Shown one piece after another: positions 8,194-15,632 of a stretch of 64,000 bases of DNA; the stretch's first letter is position 1; each line of letters begins with the position of its first letter. The stretch covers positions 620,001 through 684,000 of the forward strand of contig NZ_JAAAKZ010000002.1 of assembly GCF_009905605.1 (NCBI RefSeq), given 5' to 3'. A program made the translations under genes and the position numbers. The notes below the pieces were generated by a model. That model had not been told where the DNA came from. It did not search any database and saw nothing but the letters and a program-made list of their open reading frames with translations. Source of the stretch: Runella sp. CRIBMP (GTDB lineage: Bacteria; Bacteroidota; Bacteroidia; Cytophagales; Spirosomataceae).

Positions 8194-9600
8194 ATGAAAA
8201 AAACAATCATTCTGCTAATCGTAATGAATACCGCTGTGTGGGCGCAAACCGACACGGCCAAGGTTTTTTCCTACCGCGATTTTTACGATTTAGTCCTAAA
8301 AAACCACCCTGTGTTGCGCCAAGCTAACTCCCTCTCGGGGCAGGCAAAGGCCGAGTTGTTGATGGCAAAAGGAGGGTTTGATCCTAAATTGGACATTAAT
8401 TTTGACCGTAAATATTTTGAAAATAAAGCCTATTTCAACTTTTGGGACAACCAGCTAAAAGTGCCCCTCTACTGGGGCGGCATGGATGTCAAGGCGGGTT
8501 TTGAACGAAACGTGGGAGATGTGCTCGGAACCGATATCCGTACCCCGCTCGACGGGGTCAGTTACTTGGGGATAAACGTACCCATCTTGCAACGGTTTGT
8601 CATTGACGAACGTCGTGCAACGCTCCAAAATGCGCGTATTTTTCAGAATATCGCCGAAGCTGAGCGCGTCAAAATGATTAACAAATTAATCCTTACCGCG
8701 GCAAAGGAATATTGGGAATGGTATTTTACTTATCGTAACCAGTTACTAATCAAAGAGTTTTATGAGCTGGCAGCACAACGCTACCAGCTCGTAAGCAAAC
8801 GTGTAATGCAAGGCGACCTGCCAGCCATTGATACCGCCGATGCCCAAGTAACCCTACTCGACCGACGTGTGATGTTTGAACAAGCCACGGTTGAACTTCA
8901 AAATGCCCGCCTCAAGCTTTCAAACCACCTTTGGGACACAAACGGCTCCCCCCTAGAATTGCCCGAAATAGCCGTACCGCAGTTAAGCGCAGGCCAAGTG
9001 ATTGATGCCACAAACCTCGCCAATCTACTCGAAACCGCCCGCCTTCGCCACCCAGAAATTCAAAAACTAGATTTAAAGGCACAGCAACTCAACGTTGACG
9101 AACGCCTCGGCCGCGAAATGCTCAAACCCCGCTTTGACATTGGCTTATCTTCTCTCAATTACGCCCACCGTTTTATTACAGGTTCCAAAATTCCCGATGC
9201 GGGGGCTTTTCCTTCTTTCTATAAAATAAATGTCGATTTTTCATTGCCTTTGCTATTTCGGAAAGAGCGAGGAAAACTTGAGACTATCCGCGTAAAACAG
9301 TTCCAAAACACGCTGGAAATCCAGCAGTTGCGTCGAGAAATCAACAACGAAGTTCAGGCCGCTTACAATGACGTAAAGAATTTGGAAGGGCAAATTATCC
9401 AGCAACAAATCGCGGTGCAACGACAAGCGCAAGTGCTGCGAGCCGAAGAACAACGCTTCAGCATTGGAGAGAGCCAGTTGTTTTTGGTAAACCAACGCGA
9501 ATCCAAGCTTAACGAACTAAAAGTCAAACTTGAATCCATGAAAGCAAAGTACGAAAAAGCCAAAGCCACGCTGTTGTTTGCCGCAGGAACATTTGAATAA
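8194..9600 (+). CDS. TolC-family outer membrane efflux/secretion channel
   Basis: The protein has 468 residues with a signal peptide (cleavage near VWAQ/T) and the long paired helices of TolC. Two repeats begin near YRDFYDLVLKNHPVLRQANS and about residue 270, and the C-terminal coiled coil contains the usual QAAYNDVKNLEGQI pattern. It is the last gene of the export operon, 33 bp after the adaptor gene. No terminator hairpin is evident in the 100 bp downstream. The exported substrate is not encoded within the operon. Confidence 0.9.
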   Translation: MKKTIILLIVMNTAVWAQTDTAKVFSYRDFYDLVLKNHPVLRQANSLSGQAKAELLMAKGGFDPKLDINFDRKYFENKAYFNFWDNQLKVPLYWGGMDVKAGFERNVGDVLGTDIRTPLDGVSYLGINVPILQRFVIDERRATLQNARIFQNIAEAERVKMINKLILTAAKEYWEWYFTYRNQLLIKEFYELAAQRYQLVSKRVMQGDLPAIDTADAQVTLLDRRVMFEQATVELQNARLKLSNHLWDTNGSPLELPEIAVPQLSAGQVIDATNLANLLETARLRHPEIQKLDLKAQQLNVDERLGREMLKPRFDIGLSSLNYAHRFITGSKIPDAGAFPSFYKINVDFSLPLLFRKERGKLETIRVKQFQNTLEIQQLRREINNEVQAAYNDVKNLEGQIIQQQIAVQRQAQVLRAEEQRFSIGESQLFLVNQRESKLNELKVKLESMKAKYEKAKATLLFAAGTFE

Positions 9601-9700
9601 GAGATAAGGGAAATGAATAATAAATAAGGGAGAAGTGTAAGGGTAAAAGGGGTTTTATTTTTAATATTGGACTTCTATCCATTTTTCCGTTATCCGTCCC

Positions 9701-12436
9701 TTAAAAAGGATACCCAATCCCGATGTTAAATACGGGATAGTTGGGGCTAGAACGACGAAATGAAAATTTGGGAAGCAGGTAGCGCTCGTCGATAGTGGTA
9801 GTTTGCCCAAGGGCATTGGTCACCACAAACCGCCGACTGGGGTCATAAACTTTTATTCCCATGTCGAGACGAAAGATAAAATACGAAAGGTCGTACCGCA
9901 GTCCAACGCCCGTTCCGACGGCAAACTCTTTGTAAAAACGATTGAATTGGAACACCCCGTTCAAGGTATTTTGGTTGGGGCTTGTGCCCTTATCGAGCCG
10001 CATACGCCATACATTTCCCGCATCCAAAAACAACGCATAGTTTACATCCCCTACAAACCGAAATAAGTGGCCCCGCAGCTCTACATTTGCCTCCATGAGT
10101 ACGTCCCCGAGTTGTTCAAAGCGGTATTCATAGCCACTGTACTGTGTCACACCAGACTGAAGGGTGGTCGTTTCTCCATTCCGAAAAATTGGGCTACCCG
10201 TTTGTAAGTCAACATTTGGATAAGCCGAACCCAGCCCCAAGCGCCGGGGAGGCCACGCGCGCAGGCTGTTGCTCCCACCGCCCGTCAACGATTTTTCGTA
10301 AGGAGCCACCCGTCGGTCATTGTAGTTGAAAATCAGCCCTGTATTGACGCGGTACACCAAAGTACTTTTGGGGCCTAGGGGTTTATACCTTCGGTATTCT
10401 ACGTTGGTTTTCAAGAACTTGTACAATTCAAATCCATCCAATCCCAACGATACTTTTTGCGGCTCCAAGAGACTTAAAGCAGTACCTCCCGACTCGGCAA
10501 ACAAACGCAAATAATGCGCCCGGCGGTTTTGCCCAATGATGTTATTGTTAAAAACATACGATAAATTGATACTCGAAATCACCGCCGACTGAAAACTAAA
10601 TTTGAGCGGGTTGCCGCCGTATTGGTACAGTGAATCAAGTAATTCTCCAAATTTTTGACTTTGCTTACTCTGCAAAATACTCAAATCCACTGCCGTCAGG
10701 CTCAGGTATTCAAATTCGCTTTTTTTCCAGTTATACCGTAAACTCGCCTGAAAACCGCTCCGGATAAAATCAGGATCAGACCCGAGAAAATCGCGATTTG
10801 TATAATTATATCCCAGACTGACGATGGTACGCGGAGTTTTGCGGTTAAAGCCTGTGGCTATTTTGCCGGGGAATAAAAATCTGGGAAAAATCAACGCCGT
10901 ATTGACCCCCATTTCTAGTGTACGTACCAAATTGGCATTTTTTAAGCCAAAATTGGCATCCAACGCCCCCCGCAACGACACTTCAAAGTTTTCGAGCCGT
11001 CCAAAAATGTTACGTACGCGAAACGTTCCGTTCAAAAACGGCCCCGGCAAATTCTGCACTACGTTCACTCCGCCTTCCCCAGTTACTTGGTATTTATCAT
11101 GCGGAATCACCCGAATCAGCGTTTTTATATTTCCGTTGGTGGTATCGGTATCAATATTTATAAACAGAAACTGATCCAAAACACTTAATTGACGGGAGGT
11201 TTCATCCCAATCTTTTTGTCGGTAAATATTGCCTGGCCGAATCAGTATCTTTTCATTGAGTACCCGAGGAGAATAGTAATGTTTGGGCGTAAACGAATAC
11301 TGAATACCCCGATAAACCGCCGTATCGCGCTTCACAAAAGGCGGCTCTCCGGGTAGGCTCTCCACCCTAAATCCCACGGGGTTGAAAGTGTATCGCGTAT
11401 GTTTGTCGTGATTACGAGGATAATTTATCTGCAATCCCTTCACGTCTACGATGTGAAAAAGCGAGTCGGTGGCGGCATTATGGCCCGTCGTATCCACCAA
11501 AAATCCGCCATTGCGTTTGCCAGTGGCACTTTGTACGGGCCGCAGGTAGTTGCGGTCAAATCCAAAATAACCATTGTTCCGCATCAATTGCTCCACCCGA
11601 GTGATTTCACTTACCACGTCGCTATACCTAAAATTATTGCCAGATTTGAGGTAAGAAGCGGTTTTGGTAGCCGACAATAAACTGTCAATCTCCGAATCTT
11701 TGTGCGTCAAAATATCTACATCTCTCAACACATGAGGCACTCCTTCAAAAATGTTGTAAGTAGTACGAATCCGACCGAAAAGGGTGTCGGTCATGAACTC
11801 AACGTTGGCATCACGGTAGCCTTCATTGACCAAATATCCTTTAATTTTAACGGCATTATTGCGGGCATTTTTTTCGGAAAAATAAACAGGAGCCTCCCCA
11901 AAGGTGCGCATTCCCCAGTTCCCCTCTTCAATCCGAAGGCGGTATTTATTCACCACTCGATTGTATTTTCGACGCAGCGATGACAGTTTGCGGGAGTCGT
12001 CGGCGTAGCGGGTAAACTGACGTTCATAGTAGCGACTCAGAGTATCAAATTTAATGCGTTGGGTATCGCGGTCGTATCGTTTGTCCAACGCCTGATAAAT
12101 CCAAAGGGAGACCGTCGCACCCGGGATTCCGAGAAATCTTTTGTTGGGACGTTGCGGCAAAAGTGGCTCCAAGGCTTCGGTTTTCACCACCGAGTTGCCT
12201 TTAAAAAGTTGATTACCTAGTAAATATTCGTCTTTTTTAGGGGTATTTTTGTTGGAGCAAGCCGCCAGAAGGAAACAAAAACCGACAAAAAAAACACCGT
12301 TAAAAACAGGAAACGAACCACCTACTCGCCTCGGTTTGTGATACTGAATCGTATCTTTGCTGCTTGAAAATTCGGCCATACGTCCCGCAGAAGGGTAAAA
12401 TCTTTTCAGAACTGTAAAAATGGCTTTATGACGCAT
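9701..12436 (-). CDS. TamA/BamA (Omp85) family outer membrane lipoprotein, TamL-like
   Basis: The protein has 911 residues. POTRA repeats (about 80-450) precede a C-terminal 16-strand barrel ending in Phe (NIGIGYPF), the Omp85 pattern. A lipobox (FLLAAC, Cys60) makes it a lipoprotein. This is the hallmark of TamL, the Bacteroidota variant of TamA that works with TamB. No tamB lies next to it here. The ATG at 12436 gives a 60-residue leader; the Met at residue 20 is a plausible shorter start that keeps the lipobox. It is divergent from the methyltransferase gene with only 35 bp between starts. Confidence 0.87.
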   Translation of the reverse strand: MRHKAIFTVLKRFYPSAGRMAEFSSSKDTIQYHKPRRVGGSFPVFNGVFFVGFCFLLAACSNKNTPKKDEYLLGNQLFKGNSVVKTEALEPLLPQRPNKRFLGIPGATVSLWIYQALDKRYDRDTQRIKFDTLSRYYERQFTRYADDSRKLSSLRRKYNRVVNKYRLRIEEGNWGMRTFGEAPVYFSEKNARNNAVKIKGYLVNEGYRDANVEFMTDTLFGRIRTTYNIFEGVPHVLRDVDILTHKDSEIDSLLSATKTASYLKSGNNFRYSDVVSEITRVEQLMRNNGYFGFDRNYLRPVQSATGKRNGGFLVDTTGHNAATDSLFHIVDVKGLQINYPRNHDKHTRYTFNPVGFRVESLPGEPPFVKRDTAVYRGIQYSFTPKHYYSPRVLNEKILIRPGNIYRQKDWDETSRQLSVLDQFLFINIDTDTTNGNIKTLIRVIPHDKYQVTGEGGVNVVQNLPGPFLNGTFRVRNIFGRLENFEVSLRGALDANFGLKNANLVRTLEMGVNTALIFPRFLFPGKIATGFNRKTPRTIVSLGYNYTNRDFLGSDPDFIRSGFQASLRYNWKKSEFEYLSLTAVDLSILQSKQSQKFGELLDSLYQYGGNPLKFSFQSAVISSINLSYVFNNNIIGQNRRAHYLRLFAESGGTALSLLEPQKVSLGLDGFELYKFLKTNVEYRRYKPLGPKSTLVYRVNTGLIFNYNDRRVAPYEKSLTGGGSNSLRAWPPRRLGLGSAYPNVDLQTGSPIFRNGETTTLQSGVTQYSGYEYRFEQLGDVLMEANVELRGHLFRFVGDVNYALFLDAGNVWRMRLDKGTSPNQNTLNGVFQFNRFYKEFAVGTGVGLRYDLSYFIFRLDMGIKVYDPSRRFVVTNALGQTTTIDERYLLPKFSFRRSSPNYPVFNIGIGYPF

Positions 12437-12471
12437 TCAGAATCCCTTTTGAAAATTGATATATCACGCAA

Positions 12472-13227
12472 ATGTTATCCAAAAATCTCACAAAATACCT
12501 TCACTCACTGCAATTAAAGAAATTCCGACTGGAACACAACGCTTTTTTGGTAGAGGGTGCCAAAAGTGTATTGGAACTCTTAAGCGCTGATTTTCAGACC
12601 GAATTGGTTGTGGTTACGGAGCAATTTTACAAAGAAAATACGCAAAAATTAGAGAAACAACCTTTTCGCCTCGAAATCGCCACCGCCGACGAACTCGCCC
12701 GGGCGGGTACGCTGCAAACCAACGATGCGGCCTTGGCCGTTGTAAAAACGAAAGACAATGATTTTTTGTATGCCGAAAAAGGAGAATACGTATTGGTCCT
12801 CGACGACATCCGGGACCCCGGCAACCTGGGCACCATCATCCGCATTGCCGATTGGTACGGCATCACCAAAATTATCTGTTCACAAACCACCACCGACTGG
12901 TACAATCCCAAAGTCATTGCCGCAAGCAAAGGTTCATTTACGCGCGTGCGAGGGTATTATGTGGAGTTAACTGCGTATTTGGAGAAGGTAAGCAATATGG
13001 AACACGGAATAGGGATTTACGGTACATTTTTGGAGGGGAAAAACATCCACCAAACCTCGTTCGGCAATACAGGCTACATCGTGATGGGCAATGAGTCTAA
13101 CGGTATCGGGCCGACGGTCGAAAGGTTTGTTACCCACAAAATTACGATTCCGCGCTTTGGCGGCGCAGAATCGTTGAATGTCGGCATTGCCGCAGCGGTA
13201 GTGCTGGATAATTTACGAAGAGTTTAA
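12472..13227 (+). CDS. TrmH/SpoU-family RNA 2'-O-methyltransferase
   Basis: A SPOUT-fold methyltransferase of 251 residues. The N-terminal substrate-binding domain (about 1-95) is followed by the knotted AdoMet domain with DIRDPGNLGTIIRIADWYG, VMGNESNGIG and IPRFGGAESLNVGIAAAVV, the three TrmH/RlmB motifs. The overall form resembles RlmB- or TrmH-type rRNA/tRNA ribose methylases; the exact target nucleotide cannot be told. It is divergent from tamL. A TATCTTTG element at 12352-12359, inside the tamL reading frame, could be its promoter. Confidence 0.9.
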   Translation: MLSKNLTKYLHSLQLKKFRLEHNAFLVEGAKSVLELLSADFQTELVVVTEQFYKENTQKLEKQPFRLEIATADELARAGTLQTNDAALAVVKTKDNDFLYAEKGEYVLVLDDIRDPGNLGTIIRIADWYGITKIICSQTTTDWYNPKVIAASKGSFTRVRGYYVELTAYLEKVSNMEHGIGIYGTFLEGKNIHQTSFGNTGYIVMGNESNGIGPTVERFVTHKITIPRFGGAESLNVGIAAAVVLDNLRRV

Positions 13228-13466
13228 GCCATTGTTTAGGGGCAAAAGCTACATCCTTGGCTCAAAATTTACCATTTTAGAGCAGCAAAAAAATATACCT
13301 TTTGATAACAATTTCGCTTAAACTTAACCTTATCATTAGAGTCGTATTCCTTCGTTCTCAAATTTTTAACACTTAAAATTAAATATACCCAAAAGTTATT
13401 TTTCAGTAAGTGTAATCTTAGCGTATATTGCATAATAATTACGTTTTGTTACTTTTCTACCCTACA

Positions 13467-13655
13467 ATGAAGCTTATTGAAAAAATAGTCAGGGTTATTC
13501 TCGGGATCATTTTGGGTCTTTGTTTGCTGGTGGTATCCCCCCTATTTATTCCTTATTTTCTAATCAAAGGATACCACTTCGCCAAAAAGACATACCTTAC
13601 CTATAAGCTTTCGCAGCAACAAAAAAAGGAAAATCTCGAAACACGTAAGTTGTAG
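13467..13655 (+). CDS. Small single-pass membrane protein
   Basis: The protein has 62 residues and an unknown role. A hydrophobic helix (about 6-32, IVRVILGIILGLCLLVVSPL) is followed by a basic, Lys/Gln-rich cytoplasmic tail. The ATG at 13467 is preferred over an in-frame start 39 bp upstream because it puts a basic residue and then the helix at the N-terminus, as is normal for a signal anchor. It stands alone between an RNA methylase gene and a rearranged region. I do not recognise it. Confidence 0.5.
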   Translation: MKLIEKIVRVILGIILGLCLLVVSPLFIPYFLIKGYHFAKKTYLTYKLSQQQKKENLETRKL

Positions 13656-13820
13656 ATTCATTCCACCCGTTCACCGATATTTTTCATTTCAAAAGCACTT
13701 TCAATGATTTAAGAAAGGGGAAAATAAGCTCCCCTATTGAGCGCATCGCCTTGAAGAGTCAGTATATTTCTACGTTGAAATCCTTCAACATAATGAATAA
13801 ACATCGACTCTATCAACCGC

Positions 13821-13943
13821 ATGAAATACCTCCTTTTTTTCAGCCTTTTTATTCAGATTTCGATGGCTCAAACCTCCAATGAAATCCGGCTCATTATCCG
13901 TTCTGACGATATTGGCTTTTGCCACACGGCCAACGAAGCCTGA
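13821..13943 (+). pseudogene. Truncated copy of the YdjC/ChbG-like deacetylase gene (first 40 codons)
   Basis: The first 120 bp are almost identical to the start of the intact deacetylase gene at 18685; by eye I find one substitution (TCTGAC against TCGGAC). The copy includes the signal peptide and the metal-binding RSDDIGFCHTANEA. It then breaks at GCCTG and reads TGA in frame at 13941. The upstream 60 bp also resemble the leader of the intact gene, more loosely. The fragment abuts a histidine kinase 3' fragment, so this is a rearrangement scar. The near-identity suggests a recent event or gene conversion. Confidence 0.85.
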
Positions 13944-14143
13944 CCGAGGCGAGTATAAAGTTTAACGTGGAAAACCAAAAGCTAAAATTGACAGTGATCG
14001 ATAATGGAAAAGGGATTTCAGACCCTTCCGTTTCAGGACAGGGAATGCGCAATATTGACGAGCGCGTCAAATCCCTGAAAGAGAGTTGGAAAGTAACATC
14101 AACCAATGGAAAAGGAACAGTAAATCAAATTATTTTGAGTTGA
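13940..14143 (+). pseudogene. Remnant of a histidine kinase gene (C-terminal 67 codons)
   Basis: From the breakpoint on, the frame encodes the end of a NarX-type kinase ATPase domain: LTEASIKF, then DNGKGIS and GMRNIDERVKSLK, ending in a TGA at 14141. It aligns with the last part of the intact kinase at 15633-17675 but is clearly diverged, so it derives from a paralogue, not from a recent copy of that gene. No start, dimerisation domain or N-box remains. Confidence 0.82.
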
Positions 14144-14157
14144 TAAAATCCGCTCAA

Positions 14158-14637
14158 TCATAATACACGATAAACACTATATGAAACACCGGCAAAATCA
14201 GCTTCGCCTACACCGATTGCCATGGTGTGATTGAGATAATCGTATTTTTCGGAGGCGGTTTCAAAAAAAGGAGCAGTGCGAAAATAGTATTCATCCCAAC
14301 GCACTGTCTCTCCCGCCATTAAGCGCCCTTCCAAAATCGGTGTATGATGTAAAATACCCCAATAGTTCACATAAATCAATGCGTCATCGTCGGTTTTTAC
14401 CGTTACACGTACATCCAATAACCCCGTTCCATCGAGACGGAGAAGAAAAGAATCGCTACCACCTGGCAACACATCTCCCCGAATTTTAGGTCCTTTCACG
14501 GTTCCTCCCGTGATGTGGTAAATACGACGATGACCATTAGGGGTATCACCGATAATTTGAATTGTAAGTTCGCATCGCATTTCCATCAAAAATTCGGTAG
14601 AAAGAGCACGAACAGGCGTAATTGAAGAAGTTTCCAT
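14158..14637 (-). CDS. DUF3237 (UPF0311) family protein
   Basis: The protein has 159 residues. The motifs ITGGTVKGPKIRGDVLPGGSD, LDVRVTVKTDDDALIYVNYWG and the ending FAGVSYSVYRVL identify DUF3237, a beta-barrel family of unknown function. No signal peptide is present. It lies 32 bp downstream of the NTF2-like gene on the same strand, so the two are probably one operon from the promoter at 15501. Its stop codon is only 14 bp from the end of the convergent kinase remnant. Confidence 0.85.
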   Translation of the reverse strand: METSSITPVRALSTEFLMEMRCELTIQIIGDTPNGHRRIYHITGGTVKGPKIRGDVLPGGSDSFLLRLDGTGLLDVRVTVKTDDDALIYVNYWGILHHTPILEGRLMAGETVRWDEYYFRTAPFFETASEKYDYLNHTMAIGVGEADFAGVSYSVYRVL

Positions 14638-14669
14638 TCTTAGAAATTGGTTTAGAAATTACATTTTTT

Positions 14670-15461
14670 TTAGTTTGCCTTGCTGTGATGCGCCGATGCC
14701 AGTTTCCAGCCAGTTTTATCTTTGGCGTATGTATAGGTGATGGTCTCCGTACCATAATCCGTCAGCGCCTGGGTATCTATATTTTGGTATTTGTGCGTCA
14801 TTTTGCCCGTTACCACTATTACTTCATCGCCATACGAACGAAAAACCAGATCAGTCATCTCGCGTTGCAGTACTTTTTTAGGGACAAATATTTCCCTTAA
14901 AGGCTTTAAGCTGGTTACCCCGCCTTTGGAAGTAACGTATTGAAAATCGGCAGTACATTCATCATTAAAAAATTTAACGGGATTCTCGATAAAACGCAGT
15001 CTGGATTCTTCAAAATATGTTTTGAATTTGGCAAGATTGTCCGCGTTTTTGTTGGGTTGGTCATATTCCACCTGCGTATGATGCCCCGCTACATTTTTCC
15101 ATTGGTCTTTCTGCTTCTGAAACGTGTAGGTAAAAGCATCTTTGTAGGTATTGACGCCGTATTTGATGGTGATAATACCGTTTACTATACCAAAATTCCC
15201 TGACTCATAAAATTTAAGATCCGAATAGTTTAGCTCTGTTACTTTCAAGCTGGCTAAGGCCAAATTCATCTCTTTTTTACCCACAATTTTTCCACCGCGA
15301 TAACCCAAAAAACGGTAATCATTGGAGTAATAATTTTGCGAATACTCGTTGGGGCTTTTCTTGTATTCGTCCATCAGTTTGGCAAAAGATTGCTCCAAAC
15401 TTTGAGCAAAAACGGCAAGGTTAATCAACAGGAGAACGGCAGTAATCAAAAGTGGTTTCAT
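14670..15461 (-). CDS. Secreted protein with two NTF2-like (DUF4440/SnoaL-type) domains
   Basis: The protein has 263 residues. A signal peptide (cleavage near AVFAQ/S) is followed by two similar alpha+beta halves. Each half has the NTF2-like form: a helix with DEY or ECTADF near its start, and a closing strand such as WKNVAGHHTQV or WKLASAHHSKAN. The repeated closing segments show an internal duplication. Function is unknown; such folds bind small ligands or act as accessory domains. The start is at the head of an operon with the DUF3237 gene and diverges from the kinase gene. The shared 171-bp spacer holds a promoter and paired palindromes. Confidence 0.75.
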   Translation of the reverse strand: MKPLLITAVLLLINLAVFAQSLEQSFAKLMDEYKKSPNEYSQNYYSNDYRFLGYRGGKIVGKKEMNLALASLKVTELNYSDLKFYESGNFGIVNGIITIKYGVNTYKDAFTYTFQKQKDQWKNVAGHHTQVEYDQPNKNADNLAKFKTYFEESRLRFIENPVKFFNDECTADFQYVTSKGGVTSLKPLREIFVPKKVLQREMTDLVFRSYGDEVIVVTGKMTHKYQNIDTQALTDYGTETITYTYAKDKTGWKLASAHHSKAN

Positions 15462-15500
15462 CGGAGGCAGAAAAGTTTAGTGAATGACTAATGCAAAGGT

Positions 15501-15508
15501 CAAAGGTA
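15501..15508 (-). promoter_or_regulatory. Putative -7 promoter element of the NTF2-like/DUF3237 operon
   Basis: Minus-strand TACCTTTG matches TAnnTTTG and lies 40 bp upstream of the ATG at 15461. The -33 region falls on the first copy of the GGTAAACCATG site, so a protein bound there would contact the polymerase directly. Confidence 0.5.
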
Positions 15509-15527
15509 GGGATGGAAAAAAATTCAG

Positions 15528-15561
15528 GGTAAACCATGGTTTCGCCTCATGGTAAACCATG
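15528..15561. promoter_or_regulatory. Paired palindromic sites (candidate operator) upstream of the kinase and NTF2-like genes
   Basis: Two direct copies of GGTAAACCATG (15528-15538 and 15551-15561) are 23 bp apart, about two helical turns. Each copy sits in a palindrome: AAACCATGGTTT at 15531-15542 and CATGGTAAACCATG at 15548-15561. Relative to the minus-strand -7 element their centres are near -39 and -62. The same pair recurs at 18540-18575. Spaced palindromes of this kind suit a NarL/LuxR-type regulator, one of which is encoded at 17656-18306. The binding protein is inference. Confidence 0.55.
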
Positions 15562-15632
15562 ATTTTTCGGGTACGCCTTTGAAATCCGACAAAAACAAAA
15601 GAAATTTAAACAACTCTAAGTCGGTCTGAACC

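Noticed and set aside
13716-13737. AGGGGA/TCCCCT hairpin as terminator of the small membrane protein
   Set aside because: The stem is short and no T run follows.
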